A stretch of 64,000 nt of DNA from Methanolinea sp. UBA275. Its GTDB lineage: Archaea; Halobacteriota; Methanomicrobia; Methanomicrobiales; Methanospirillaceae. The first letter of the stretch is position 1. Every line of letters starts with the position of its first letter. Shown here piece by piece: positions 43,461 to 52,100 of this stretch. A program made the translations under genes and the position numbers. The notes under the pieces are model-generated. The model searched no databases. It saw only the letters and a list, made by a program, of their open reading frames with translations, and was not told the DNA's origin. The stretch is taken from assembly GCA_002506105.1 (NCBI GenBank), contig DAWU01000003.1, positions 4,846-68,845 of the forward strand. The letters are read 5' to 3'.

Positions 43461-43746
43461 ATGGACTCGACGGGATTCGAACCCGTGGCCTTCATTTTTT
43501 CAGACCGGGGGGAATCCCCCCTCGACCCCATCGTGCCCTCCGGGCACGTATGACATCAGAAAAACATGGAAAAATGCAGAAGAAAGAATGAAACAGGAGA
43601 GAGATGGACTCGACGGGATTCGAACCCGTGGCCTTCATTTTTTCAGACCGAGGGGAATCCCCCCTCGACCCCATCGTGCCCTCCGGGCACGTATGACATC
43701 AGAAAAACATGGAAAAATGCAGAAGAAAGAATCAATCAGAAGAGAG
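43461..43746 (-). repeat. two tandem 143-bp units, each with a copy of the tRNA-Ala(TGC) 3' half
   Basis: Units 43461-43603 and 43604-43746 are ~97% identical (about 4 differences) and run directly into the intact tRNA-Ala(TGC) gene. Each starts, on the minus strand, with the last ~33 bases of that tRNA (from the 3' side of the anticodon stem through the discriminator A). Each then continues with the tRNA's natural T-rich downstream sequence and two GC hairpins (GTGCCC-GGA-GGGCAC and GAGGGG/CCCCTC). Copies lack the 5' half, so they are not functional tRNAs. Such tRNA 3' duplications usually mark integrase attachment sites, but tandem duplication by slippage or unequal crossing-over is equally possible. 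Confidence 0.9.
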
Positions 43747-43747
43747 A

Positions 43748-43819
43748 TGGACTCGACGGGATTCGAACCCGTGGCCTTCACGTTGCAAACGTGACGATCT
43801 ACCCCTGATCTACGAGCCC
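43748..43819 (-). tRNA. tRNA-Ala (anticodon TGC)
   Basis: 72 nt on the minus strand: acceptor GGGCTCG/CGAGTCC with the alanine-identity G3-T70 pair, anticodon loop TTTGCAA, T-arm ACGGG-TTCGAAT-CCCGT, discriminator A. No intron, no CCA. Its 3' half is repeated twice downstream. Confidence 0.95.
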
Positions 43820-43908
43820 GCACAGAGCGTTGAAAGATATGCCTTATTCTGTTCTTCTCCTGGATACATATGTTTTGCTGAATGAGCATCCTTCCAGGGG
43901 ATGAACCA

Positions 43909-43980
43909 TGGACTTGGCGGGATTCGAACCCGCGGCCTTTACGTTGCGAACGTAACGATCTACCCCTGATCTACAAGCCC
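43909..43980 (-). tRNA. tRNA-Ala (anticodon CGC)
   Basis: 72 nt on the minus strand: acceptor GGGCTTG/CAAGTCC with the G3-T70 pair, anticodon loop TTCGCAA, T-arm GCGGG-TTCGAAT-CCCGC. It differs from the TGC gene mostly in stems. A TATA-like element (actataatcc) lies ~30 bases upstream, so the two alanine tRNAs may be co-transcribed. Confidence 0.95.
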
Positions 43981-44094
43981 GATTGCGGTAGTAATGTTCT
44001 CTGCGGTTGGATTATAGTTGTTGTGTTGGTGTGTTAAAAGGGTAATAGCCCCTCTGAAGCAGTGATTTCGGGCCTGAATGGAAAAAGCGTAGAA

Positions 44095-44433
44095 TCAATC
44101 GATCCAGTCAAGGAGTTTCTTTCCAGGATCGGAAGGCCTGGTCTTTTTTATACTGGGTGGACTATCTTTCTTACTTCCTCCCTCTGCAAGGTCAGCATGC
44201 TGCCCCAGATCTGCATAATCAGGGAGGATGTCCGGATCGCGACGGAAAGGTATCTCATCCGCCAGGATGATCGGCTTGGATGGCACCTGTGTTGGGGGGG
44301 TGATGAGGAAGTCCGGTGAATCGCCGGGCATCTCCCGCGGAGACTGGCGTGAGAGCAAATAATCAACAAAATCCTCGATCTCACGCTGACGTTCGGGTGG
44401 CAACCTTGAGATCTTCTCGGCAATTCCTTCCAT
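44095..44433 (-). CDS. small helical protein with a VapB/DUF2281-like N-terminus
   Basis: A 112-residue protein. The first 30 residues, IAEKISRLPPERQREIEDFV followed by DYLLSRQ, match the amphipathic helix common in antitoxin-like and DUF2281 proteins. The rest is proline-rich and disordered-looking, ending in LLDWID. No toxin-like gene stands next to it, so it may be a stand-alone protein. I chose the ATG at 44433 because the longer frame upstream is the antisense of the aldolase gene. Confidence 0.6.
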   Translation of the reverse strand: MEGIAEKISRLPPERQREIEDFVDYLLSRQSPREMPGDSPDFLITPPTQVPSKPIILADEIPFRRDPDILPDYADLGQHADLAEGGSKKDSPPSIKKTRPSDPGKKLLDWID

Positions 44434-44525
44434 TCTTGAAACGCCCTGCCCTGGTATTTCTATGATCTCCCTTGTTTTATTCCCTTTGTTTCCCTGGTCA
44501 GATTGGGAACGAGGCGCAATGCGAA

Positions 44526-45059
44526 TTACCTGCCCGAAAGGATCAGCACGCGGCAGCTGTGCTCCACGATCGAGGTTATGATGAACGCCTCTTCCAGGGT
44601 TTTTCCTCCTGCGAAGGTCCCGTGTCCCCTGACAATGGCAGCCCTGTGACCACAAAGTGCGGACGCAACATTCTGTGCCATCTCCATGCTTCCCGGGGCG
44701 CCCGTAACCACCGGTATCACAGGAGAGAACATCTCTCCCTCGCTATCGAGAGGGATTATCCGATCCCGCGTGAGTGAAAGTGCGACAGCATGGGGCGGGT
44801 GGGCATGCACTACAGCCTGGTGCGGCGTGATCCGGTAGACCTCCCTATGCACGCGATATTCACTTGATGCGTTCAGGGGGGCATCCCCTTCTATCGGAAG
44901 AAAAACCGTCTCCCCCGGGGAGTCCAGAAATGATCCGGTCCGGGTTATGGTGAATCCATCCTTCTCACGAACGCTCATATTCCCAAAATTTGCACCCACG
45001 AGACCCTCTCCAATGAGCCTCTTTCCAACGTTCTGGAACTCTTCCATAATGGTGGTCAT
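44526..45059 (-). CDS. class II aldolase/adducin-family protein (fuculose-1-phosphate aldolase-like)
   Basis: A 177-residue protein with the zinc-binding HAHPPHAVALS motif, a third histidine in IVRGHGTFAGG and the phosphate-binding GANFGNMSVR and TRTGSFLDS segments. Homologues in methanogens make lactaldehyde from L-fuculose-1-phosphate, a proposed step toward F420. It is on the same strand and 25 bases behind the F420:NADP oxidoreductase gene, which supports an F420 connection but does not prove it. Confidence 0.85.
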   Translation of the reverse strand: MTTIMEEFQNVGKRLIGEGLVGANFGNMSVREKDGFTITRTGSFLDSPGETVFLPIEGDAPLNASSEYRVHREVYRITPHQAVVHAHPPHAVALSLTRDRIIPLDSEGEMFSPVIPVVTGAPGSMEMAQNVASALCGHRAAIVRGHGTFAGGKTLEEAFIITSIVEHSCRVLILSGR

Positions 45060-45084
45060 GGAATTAGGGGAAAAAGAGAGGAGA

Positions 45085-45735
45085 TTATTTGAACTGGACC
45101 CCGACATCGCGCATCTTGTTGAACCGGGCGATGTTCAGCAGCAGGGGGGTTAAGCACTCCACCATGTTGGAGGCAGCAAGCGGCCCGGCATTGTATGCCC
45201 TGACACGGGAAACGCTGTTGATCAGCTCCATCACGACGGCCTTTGCCTCCTGGTCATCGCCGCAGACAGGGATTGCGAGGTCGAGTTCCTCGTCGAGTGC
45301 CCTCCACTTGTTGGCAGCAACCGTGTTGAACGCGGTGCAGAGGCGGGCATCGGCGGGAAGGAGCCGCTTTATCATCATGGCTGCTGATCCCTCGGGAGGA
45401 GGAACGAATACGAAATAATCGCGTTTCTCCATGGGATTCACAGGTGACACTACTATCTTCTTTGAGAAGCCGGTGAGGGTGGCGAGCGTGGGTTCAACAT
45501 GCCTGAAGGGGATTGCAAGGATGATCACGTCTGACCTGTCAATCGCTTCCTGGTTGGTGTGACCCAGGCAGCTGCAGGGAAGGCCCCGCGTTTTCAGCAG
45601 GTCAAGACAGCACACACTGCTCTCGATCGCTTTTTCCTTCTCCCTTGAACCGATAATCACGTCATGATGGGAGGAGAGGCGCATGGCAATACCCTCGCCG
45701 ATATCCCCGGTTCCACCTACAATGCCGACCTTCAC
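45085..45735 (-). CDS. npdG: F420-dependent NADP oxidoreductase
   Basis: A 216-residue protein with the Fno Rossmann start KVGIVGGTGDIGEGIAMRL, the NADP-binding IIGSREKEKA and the F420-site segments VVSPVNPME and AFNTVAANKW. It moves hydride between reduced F420 and NADP+, supplying NADPH for biosynthesis. It follows the thioredoxin gene directly (stop 45736, start 45735). Confidence 0.93.
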   Translation of the reverse strand: MKVGIVGGTGDIGEGIAMRLSSHHDVIIGSREKEKAIESSVCCLDLLKTRGLPCSCLGHTNQEAIDRSDVIILAIPFRHVEPTLATLTGFSKKIVVSPVNPMEKRDYFVFVPPPEGSAAMMIKRLLPADARLCTAFNTVAANKWRALDEELDLAIPVCGDDQEAKAVVMELINSVSRVRAYNAGPLAASNMVECLTPLLLNIARFNKMRDVGVQFK

Positions 45736-46008
45736 TTATTCCACCAGCGGGATCAACAGGGATTCGAGTGTCTCGGCACTGGTGACCCCTTCAAGGCTCC
45801 GGATCACTTTTCCGTCTTTCTCGATGATGAGGGTTGGCACCACCCGGATACCGTATTTATTCGCCATTTCCATGTGCTCATCAACATCGATCTTTTTGAT
45901 CTCAACCTTGTCACCCATCGTCTTTTTAAGATCTTCGAGAATGGGTCCCTGCCGTCTGCACGGCCCGCACCAATCTGCAAAAAAGTCAAGTAAAACCGGT
46001 CGGCTCAT
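45736..46008 (-). CDS. thioredoxin-like protein
   Basis: A 90-residue thioredoxin fold with the active site FFADWCGPCRRQ, the conserved cis-proline region RVVPTLII and a short C-terminal helix. The ATG at 46008 has ggagtg 5 bases upstream. It would reduce protein disulfides; in methanogens the electron donor may be NADPH or F420H2, and fno lies immediately downstream. Confidence 0.9.
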   Translation of the reverse strand: MSRPVLLDFFADWCGPCRRQGPILEDLKKTMGDKVEIKKIDVDEHMEMANKYGIRVVPTLIIEKDGKVIRSLEGVTSAETLESLLIPLVE

Positions 46009-46065
46009 GTAACACTCCAAGGTTCTAAGTGGAAGAAAAAGGGTGATAAAGTTTTTTATGGGGGG

Positions 46066-47520
46066 TTATTTAGAGAGGATCTCCTTGATTACCTCTCCAT
46101 ATGCCGGCCGTGTGATACCGACTCCGATGATCACGCCGAGTATCGTGATGATCGCAAAACCCCGGAGGCTGGAGAGATCCATCAGCGCCAGGGGGACCAT
46201 CGCGATGATCACAGTTGCCGCGGAGACGAGGATGATTCCAAGCGCTCTCGTGAGGCGCTTTTTATAGAGCGACGGGGATGGGACTTTCCCTTCATGGAGC
46301 ACTTCATCGGTGATGATGACCAGCTGGTCGATCCCTGTACCCATCACTGCGATCAGCGCAGCAATACCTGCGAGGTCAAGTTGCTGGATGAAGGTTGAAA
46401 TACCGAGGAGGATAAGGATCTCGGAAAGGTTTGTCCCTACCATCGGGAGCACGATTCTTGGCTCCCGGTACCTGTAATAAATCACTGCCCCGACTGCGAG
46501 TGCTGCGACGATGAATGCAATCGCACACACCAGTTTGAAATAATCCGACAGCTCCGCCGGAACGTATCCGGACCCCGCGACGGCAACATCAACAGGGAGT
46601 GCACCTGCACGGAGGTGGATCTCCAGGTTCTTTGCCGCTTCAAGCCCCTCGTTCCCGGGTCCTGTTGAGGCATAGAGTTGTCTGATGGGTTCCCTCTCAA
46701 GACTGGCAGCCAGCTCACTGGAGAGTGGAGCGCTATAGACCACGTTTTCATCCAGGACCATGTCCAGGAAATGAGCCTCCGGGTTAGTTGTTGCACCGGT
46801 TGCAATCGCTCCCTTTTGGAACATGCTTGCACCTTCCTCGTCAAGCGTGAAGGTGACTCCCCAGGTAGGGTTGCCCGGATCGGCATGGCTTGGCACACCC
46901 ACACTGGTAATCCTGTCGCCGTATACGATATGCTCGGTCTCGTTCCCGGTGGTATGGATACGGATCTCGAATTTACCCTGCTTCCCTACGATCTCCTTTG
47001 CCTGGGCAAGGCTTACTCCGGCAAGCTCTACCCGTATGTAATGGGTTACTCCAGAGAAACTTGAGAGGGGGTTGACCCGGGCATCCTTGGTTCCGAGCGC
47101 ATTTAACTTGCTCTCGAGGATCCGTTTCACATCGTCTGCAGTTTGCTTTGATACACCCTGTTCATACGATGTGAGCCTCCCGCCTGCGGACGTGAATGCA
47201 GTTTCAAGGGTCTCCCTGGGATAGTAGCTCCGAATCTCAAGTTTCCTTTCTTCAATGAGGTAGATATCCGCGTCCAGCTGTTTCTCGAGATTGGTGACGA
47301 ACTCGTCTGATGAGAGATCCGTCTCAAACCCAACGATCTCGGCCTTGAACTCCATCTGGAGCCAGGTGCCTTCCTGCAGCTCGAGGCCGTACTGGAGGTT
47401 GGTGGTGAACTTACCGTCCTCGAAACGGGGTCCGATTGCGATGACCGATCCCACGATAAGAATGAGCATGAGGATGACCTGCCAGTGCGAGAGGCAGGCC
47501 TTCAGTTTGCTGCTGTTCAT
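46066..47520 (-). CDS. secD: protein-export membrane protein SecD
   Basis: A 484-residue protein with one N-terminal helix, a large external domain (~40-320, containing LQYGLELQEGTWLQM and GKQGKFEIRI) and about five C-terminal helices with MGTGIDQLVIITDEVL. It assists Sec translocation together with SecF. It overlaps secF by ATGA. The D1/D4 motif of archaeal SecD differs from bacteria as usual. Confidence 0.93.
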   Translation of the reverse strand: MNSSKLKACLSHWQVILMLILIVGSVIAIGPRFEDGKFTTNLQYGLELQEGTWLQMEFKAEIVGFETDLSSDEFVTNLEKQLDADIYLIEERKLEIRSYYPRETLETAFTSAGGRLTSYEQGVSKQTADDVKRILESKLNALGTKDARVNPLSSFSGVTHYIRVELAGVSLAQAKEIVGKQGKFEIRIHTTGNETEHIVYGDRITSVGVPSHADPGNPTWGVTFTLDEEGASMFQKGAIATGATTNPEAHFLDMVLDENVVYSAPLSSELAASLEREPIRQLYASTGPGNEGLEAAKNLEIHLRAGALPVDVAVAGSGYVPAELSDYFKLVCAIAFIVAALAVGAVIYYRYREPRIVLPMVGTNLSEILILLGISTFIQQLDLAGIAALIAVMGTGIDQLVIITDEVLHEGKVPSPSLYKKRLTRALGIILVSAATVIIAMVPLALMDLSSLRGFAIITILGVIIGVGITRPAYGEVIKEILSK

Positions 47521-48371
47521 TTTCCACCCCGCTTCAGGACGAACCATTTTATTATCCCCGCATTCGTGAGCCAGGTATTCATTATGTCAAAGATAAGGCC
47601 AAAGAGAAGTACTGTCGCAATCTCCCAAATCACCGTGATCTGTGCGGCGAATGCGACCGCCCACATTGCTGCAACCGCAGCAAACGTGGTGGTGGTCATG
47701 ATGATGCCGGTCTTGAACGCTCCGGATAATTTCTCAGCGAGTTTTCCCTGTCGCTTGAGAACCCTCATGGTAAGCAGGATATCAGAGTCGACAGAATACC
47801 CTATCAGCATCAGGAGGGCAGCAGTGGTGGGAAGGGAGAGCTCGATCCCGATGATGCTCATTGCCGCAGCCGTCATCACGATATCCGCAAATGCGCAGAC
47901 GATCACGGCTGCGGAAGGAACAAATGACCGGAAAGCGAGGAAGACCACGATGGTCATCCCGATGAAAGAGATAATAAGTGCAATCAGGGCCTGCTGCTGG
48001 AGAGTCTGGCCGAACGATGCACCTATCTGGTCAATCTTGGCATCGGGATATTGCGCGGTGATCGATGTGGCAAGCGCCTGGAGGTTTGCATCATCCATCG
48101 GTCCGAATCGTAAGTATTTCCCATTATTCACCCCTTCACCAACGGAAAGGAGGGGATACCCGGAGAACGCAGCCTTCAGCTGCTCCGGAGTATCGGTCGA
48201 GAAAAGGGTAACCGCAGTACCCCCCGAGAAGTCAATCCCCGGACGGACTGGCATACCTGTGGTGGCATAATTGTACCCAAGGATTGCCAGGGATATGATG
48301 AGGATGATCATCGGGATCATCACCATCTGCCGGGGAGAGTATTTGTTCACATCATAATTGATGAGTCCCAT
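47517..48371 (-). CDS. secF: protein-export membrane protein SecF
   Basis: A 284-residue protein with six helices: the first, then PGIDFSGGTAVTLFS (D1 region) and the C-terminal MLIGYSVDSDILLTMRVLK signature. It pairs with SecD. It is first in a minus-strand run secF-secD-trx-fno-aldolase that ends near 44526. Confidence 0.94.
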   Translation of the reverse strand: MGLINYDVNKYSPRQMVMIPMIILIISLAILGYNYATTGMPVRPGIDFSGGTAVTLFSTDTPEQLKAAFSGYPLLSVGEGVNNGKYLRFGPMDDANLQALATSITAQYPDAKIDQIGASFGQTLQQQALIALIISFIGMTIVVFLAFRSFVPSAAVIVCAFADIVMTAAAMSIIGIELSLPTTAALLMLIGYSVDSDILLTMRVLKRQGKLAEKLSGAFKTGIIMTTTTFAAVAAMWAVAFAAQITVIWEIATVLLFGLIFDIMNTWLTNAGIIKWFVLKRGGK

Positions 48372-48565
48372 AGCCCAGTAATATGGCGATGCAAGGGTAA
48401 AACACTTCGGGAGTCCGGCAACGGTGATGCATTCACATAATCACCAGTCATCTGGCAATTTTCTCTCTACATCACCTACAAATAAACCGAATTGCCTTCA
48501 CTGGTTCCCAACGAAGGAGAAATAAATCAAAATACTTAAATAAATCGGGTGGCGAGTACCAGTTC

Positions 48566-48880
48566 ATGAGATCTCCGCACGAGATCAAGGCAGTCATTGA
48601 AGGCCGCCTGCGTATGTATCTGTCGAGGGATCAGACGGGCGTCAGGCATGCCATGCTCAAGCTCTTCCTTAAAATAAAAACTCTTACCATCGCAAAGATA
48701 TGTGAGCTCCTGAACAGGCGGTTTAAAATCAGTTATCACTCTGTCGCAGCAATGGTCGGGATCATTGCATCCAGGATTGGCATCCTCCATGTCAAAAAGA
48801 ACAAGGAGGGAACCCACAGTGTGTATCAGCTCAAGGAGCAGTATACAGATCTTCTCGCCGGAATTATTGGGGCTGTCTGA
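48566..48880 (+). CDS. DUF2551-like archaeal HTH-type protein
   Basis: A 104-residue basic protein beginning MRSPHEIKAVIEGRLRMYLS. The helix pattern (TIAKICELLNRRFKISYHSV, IIASRIGILHVKKNKEG) fits a winged helix. It matches the archaeal DUF2551 family as I recall it. A TATA-like aaatacttaaataaa is ~22-35 bases upstream, so it is probably leaderless. Function unknown. Confidence 0.78.
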   Translation: MRSPHEIKAVIEGRLRMYLSRDQTGVRHAMLKLFLKIKTLTIAKICELLNRRFKISYHSVAAMVGIIASRIGILHVKKNKEGTHSVYQLKEQYTDLLAGIIGAV

Positions 48881-48930
48881 ACACCCGGCAGCATAATCAT
48901 TTTACCCTCTCCGGTCGATGTGTGAGAATC

Positions 48931-49227
48931 ATGTACGTGAAGCCTGATACCCCCCAGCTTCCTGAAGATATCACAGTGAATGAAGACGTTGCAGAATATA
49001 TCGAGAGGAGAGGATGCGATTTCAGGGTCTGCACCTCCTGCGGAGGACCTATCCTCCTTCCTGTGGGCATGAAGCCCGCGAAATCCACGGACCTCAAGAT
49101 CAGGTCGGGAAATCATACTATCTACATTTCCATCCACCAGGCGAGGTACCTGCATTCCATCCACCGTGGTATGCTCCCCATGTTCCTTGACCAGATGGAG
49201 GACTATTCCACCTGTCATGAGTATTGA
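48931..49227 (+). CDS. 98-residue methanogen hypothetical protein with a CxxC pair
   Basis: A soluble protein with one CTSCGGPI motif near residue 33, suggestive of a half zinc site. The C-terminal half (NHTIYISIHQARYLHSIHRG) looks beta-rich. It overlaps the archease start by 11 bases and so belongs to the archease-rtcB operon. No family recognised. Confidence 0.75.
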   Translation: MYVKPDTPQLPEDITVNEDVAEYIERRGCDFRVCTSCGGPILLPVGMKPAKSTDLKIRSGNHTIYISIHQARYLHSIHRGMLPMFLDQMEDYSTCHEY

Positions 49228-49624
49228 GGAACTGGAACATACTGCTGATGTCAGGATGAGGGTCCGCGCACCAACGCTGGAGGAACTTTTCTCCGAAGCG
49301 GGAAGGGCACTCATGATGGTCATGTATGGGTCCCCTGGCGAGGGGAAAAGAACCATGAATGTCAGTGTGTCCGGCCACGACCTCGAATCGCTCATGCATG
49401 CCTTCCTCTCGGAACTCCTTTTTCTCTCTGAGGTGGAGGGGATGGTCTTTTCGGATGCAGAGGTCATACTCCGGAATTATACAATCGAAGGAACGGTAAA
49501 GGGCGAATCATTTAATCCGGATGTGCACAGTGCCGGCCAGGGTGTCAAGGGAATATCCTTTTCAGGTCTCTCCATTGTCCATGAACAGGGATCTTATATA
49601 CTTGATGTCATCTTTGATGTGTGA
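49217..49624 (+). CDS. archease
   Basis: A 135-residue protein. EELEHTADVRMRVRAPTLEE at the N-terminus and the metal-binding end SGLSIVHEQGSYILDVIFDV are archease signatures. Archease speeds up and broadens RtcB RNA ligase; the two genes lie 6 bases apart here. Confidence 0.94.
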   Translation: MSIEELEHTADVRMRVRAPTLEELFSEAGRALMMVMYGSPGEGKRTMNVSVSGHDLESLMHAFLSELLFLSEVEGMVFSDAEVILRNYTIEGTVKGESFNPDVHSAGQGVKGISFSGLSIVHEQGSYILDVIFDV

Positions 49625-49630
49625 ATAATC

Positions 49631-51064
49631 ATGCTGCAGGGGATATCGCGGATCGGACCGTATGAATGGGAGGTGCCGATAGGATTTGTCCCCGGGATGC
49701 GGGTGCCCGGGAGATTCTTCCTGTCAGATGCACTCGCAGAAGATCTCGAGGCAGGGGCCGTCCAGCAACTGGCACATGTCGCCACCATGCCCGGGATAGT
49801 GGGAAGATCGCTCGCCATGCCTGATATTCACTGGGGATATGGGTTTCCCATCGGAGGAGTGGCAGCGTTCTCGCTTGATGAGGGGGTCATCTCCCCGGGC
49901 GGTGTGGGATTTGACATCAACTGTGGGGTCCGGCTCCTTTCAACACCCCTCAAAGAGGACGAACTCGTGAAGAAACGGGAACTCATCGAACATCTTTTCA
50001 AGGCGGTTCCCACCGGGGTCGGGGGAAAGAGCACGCTTCGACTCTCTGGCCGGAGCCTCGAAGGGATGCTCCTGGAGGGATCATCCTGGGCGGTTCATCA
50101 GGGATATGGTGTCGATGAGGACATCATCATGTGCGAGCAGGCGGGATGCATGAAAGAGGCAGACCCCGCTGCGGTCTCCCAGAAAGCAAGGCAGCGGGGC
50201 ATGCCGCAGAGCGGAACCCTTGGATCGGGGAACCATTTCCTGGAGATCCAGGCAGTCCGGGAGATCTATGACACGGAGGCTGCCCGGGCGTTCGGAGTCT
50301 TTCCAGGGCAGATCTGCATCATGATCCATTGCGGGTCGAGGGGGCTCGGACACCAGGTGTGCACTGATCACCTGAGCATTCTTGAGGCTGCGACCAGGAA
50401 ATACCACATTTCGCTTCCGGATCGCCAGTTGGCCTGCGCTCCCCTTGACTCTCCCGAAGGAAAAGCCTATTTCGGTGCCATGGCGGCATCGGCAAATTAT
50501 GCGTGGGCAAACCGCCAGGTTATCATGCATTACACGAGGAAGGCCATGGAAGAGATGTACGGGATCCCATACAAGGAGATGCACCTCGTGTATGATGTCG
50601 CACACAACGTTGCGAAGTTCGAGGAGCATGTCGTGGGAAGCTCAAGGATGAGGGTATGCGTGCACAGGAAGGGTGCTACAAGGGCGTACGGCCCGGGTGC
50701 ACCTGACCTCCCGTCAGAATATGCATCGACAGGGCAGCCGGTTATCATCCCGGGAAGCATGGGTTCTCCATCCTTCCTGCTCCGCGGCACCTCCGCTGCG
50801 ATGGATACGACCTTCGGGAGCACCTGCCACGGTGCAGGAAGGATCATGAGCCGAACCCAGGCCAAGAAGCGTGTTTCAGGGAAAGAAGTCAGGGAGAGCC
50901 TTGCACAGCGAGGGATCATTGTGAGAGCCCCGAGCGATATGGCGATTGCAGACGAGGCTCCCGGGGTGTATAAATCAAGTGCAGAGGTTGTCCGGGTGGT
51001 TCATGAAGTTGGACTGTCGAGGATGGTTGCACGCCTCGAACCGCTCGCGGTGATCAAGGGGTGA
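49631..51064 (+). CDS. rtcB: RNA-splicing ligase RtcB
   Basis: A 477-residue GTP-dependent 3'-phosphate RNA ligase. Metal/GTP residues are visible in GVGFDINCGVRLL, MIHCGSRGLGHQ, SGNHFLEIQ and the guanylylated histidine region GSTCHGAGRIMSR. It joins tRNA exons after intron removal, and an intron-bearing tRNA-Met lies at 59040. No intein. Confidence 0.96.
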   Translation: MLQGISRIGPYEWEVPIGFVPGMRVPGRFFLSDALAEDLEAGAVQQLAHVATMPGIVGRSLAMPDIHWGYGFPIGGVAAFSLDEGVISPGGVGFDINCGVRLLSTPLKEDELVKKRELIEHLFKAVPTGVGGKSTLRLSGRSLEGMLLEGSSWAVHQGYGVDEDIIMCEQAGCMKEADPAAVSQKARQRGMPQSGTLGSGNHFLEIQAVREIYDTEAARAFGVFPGQICIMIHCGSRGLGHQVCTDHLSILEAATRKYHISLPDRQLACAPLDSPEGKAYFGAMAASANYAWANRQVIMHYTRKAMEEMYGIPYKEMHLVYDVAHNVAKFEEHVVGSSRMRVCVHRKGATRAYGPGAPDLPSEYASTGQPVIIPGSMGSPSFLLRGTSAAMDTTFGSTCHGAGRIMSRTQAKKRVSGKEVRESLAQRGIIVRAPSDMAIADEAPGVYKSSAEVVRVVHEVGLSRMVARLEPLAVIKG

Positions 51065-51636
51065 CAGCACGATGCGGGCTTCTCTGGGATGAAAAAATCG
51101 TGTTTTCTCGTTTCCTCGAGGGATGCGGCCTTGCCTGCGAGCAGGTGACTCCCCATCTGCTTGCCGCACCCTTCTATCGCGGGCGGTTCGCAGCCCTCAT
51201 CATTCCGACGGGATTTGCCAATCCCTCGTATTCCCGCCTTCTCCCTGCACTCCGCGCATCATCAGGAAGGATACGGAGGTTTATTGAAGGGGGAGGCAGG
51301 CTCCTCGTATTCGGGGCCGGGATTGATCGTGCCGATGCCTATGACTGGATGCCCTTCCCAATGACTTACCGGCACCAGAGGCAGAAGGGGGCACTCGAAT
51401 GTGCAGCCTCACACTGGTGTTCTACCCTCTTCTCCGGTTACGATCAGGGATCTATCGAATGCGATGGTTTTTTTCCCGTGCATGGGGGGGAGGCAGTCGC
51501 CAGAATCGATGGTGAGGCGGTCCTGATCCATGCAGGGATCGGAAACGGCGAGATTATTGCGACGACCATCCACGAATACCCCTCACGTGTTTTTCTCAAC
51601 GAGTTCTGCCAGGACTCTAGAGAAACATTCTTGTGA
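51061..51636 (+). CDS. GATase-like protein (biotin-protein-ligase N-terminal-like)
   Basis: A 191-residue protein with a Rossmann-like glutamine-amidotransferase architecture: LIIPTGFANP, then RFIEGGGRLLVFGAGID and a late IHAGIGNGEIIATTIHEYPS. The nucleophile-elbow cysteine of true amidotransferases is not evident. It resembles the BPL_N domain. A GTG start overlaps the rtcB stop by 4 bp. Function unknown; birA is two genes downstream. Confidence 0.6.
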   Translation: MTARCGLLWDEKIVFSRFLEGCGLACEQVTPHLLAAPFYRGRFAALIIPTGFANPSYSRLLPALRASSGRIRRFIEGGGRLLVFGAGIDRADAYDWMPFPMTYRHQRQKGALECAASHWCSTLFSGYDQGSIECDGFFPVHGGEAVARIDGEAVLIHAGIGNGEIIATTIHEYPSRVFLNEFCQDSRETFL

Positions 51637-51669
51637 CTGGAAATCAGGGATTTACTAAGGGATACGTTC

Positions 51670-52092
51670 ATGAACCGCTACATTCTATCAGGGGATTGTG
51701 GGGCAGATGATCTCGAACCGTTGGGGCTGGCATTCCATAATCTCCTGAACCGGCTTCCCATCACTGCGCGATCACGTGACCGGATGGGAATTCGTATTGA
51801 AGACGGGCGAGTCGTGGACAGGGAGTATACCGGGCCGGTTCTCGAGCGCGTGCTCTCAGAGAACCGGGTGCTCAAGGTAACCCCACAGAGCGGTGAATAC
51901 AAGGGTGTCCCGGTCGTGGTGGGCCCGGTGCGGGATTCATCAGGAGAAGCCATTGCAGCCATCGGGATCGTGGATATCACCGGCATTTTTGACCTGGCCA
52001 CGCTCATGGAACACCAGTCAGAGATACTCAGGCAGGTGTGTGGAAAAGACCCCTGCCCGCTGCCTGGTGAGCAGACAGTGGCAAAAAGGTAG
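51670..52092 (+). CDS. DUF2111 archaeal protein
   Basis: A 140-residue protein with a roadblock/GAF-like core (RSRDRMGIRIEDGRVVDREYTGPV; GVPVVVGPVRDSSGEAIAAI). It matches archaeal DUF2111. It may sense a small molecule. It ends 8 bases before birA. Confidence 0.72.
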   Translation: MNRYILSGDCGADDLEPLGLAFHNLLNRLPITARSRDRMGIRIEDGRVVDREYTGPVLERVLSENRVLKVTPQSGEYKGVPVVVGPVRDSSGEAIAAIGIVDITGIFDLATLMEHQSEILRQVCGKDPCPLPGEQTVAKR

Positions 52093-52100
52093 TATTTCTC

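Noticed and set aside
43461..43746. Direct repeats considered as a CRISPR array
   Set aside because: The units are 143 bp, nearly identical along their full length without variable spacers, and contain tRNA sequence.
43461..43746. Two further tRNA-Ala genes
   Set aside because: Only the 3' half (about 33 bases) is present in each copy; D-arm, anticodon and 5' acceptor strand are missing.
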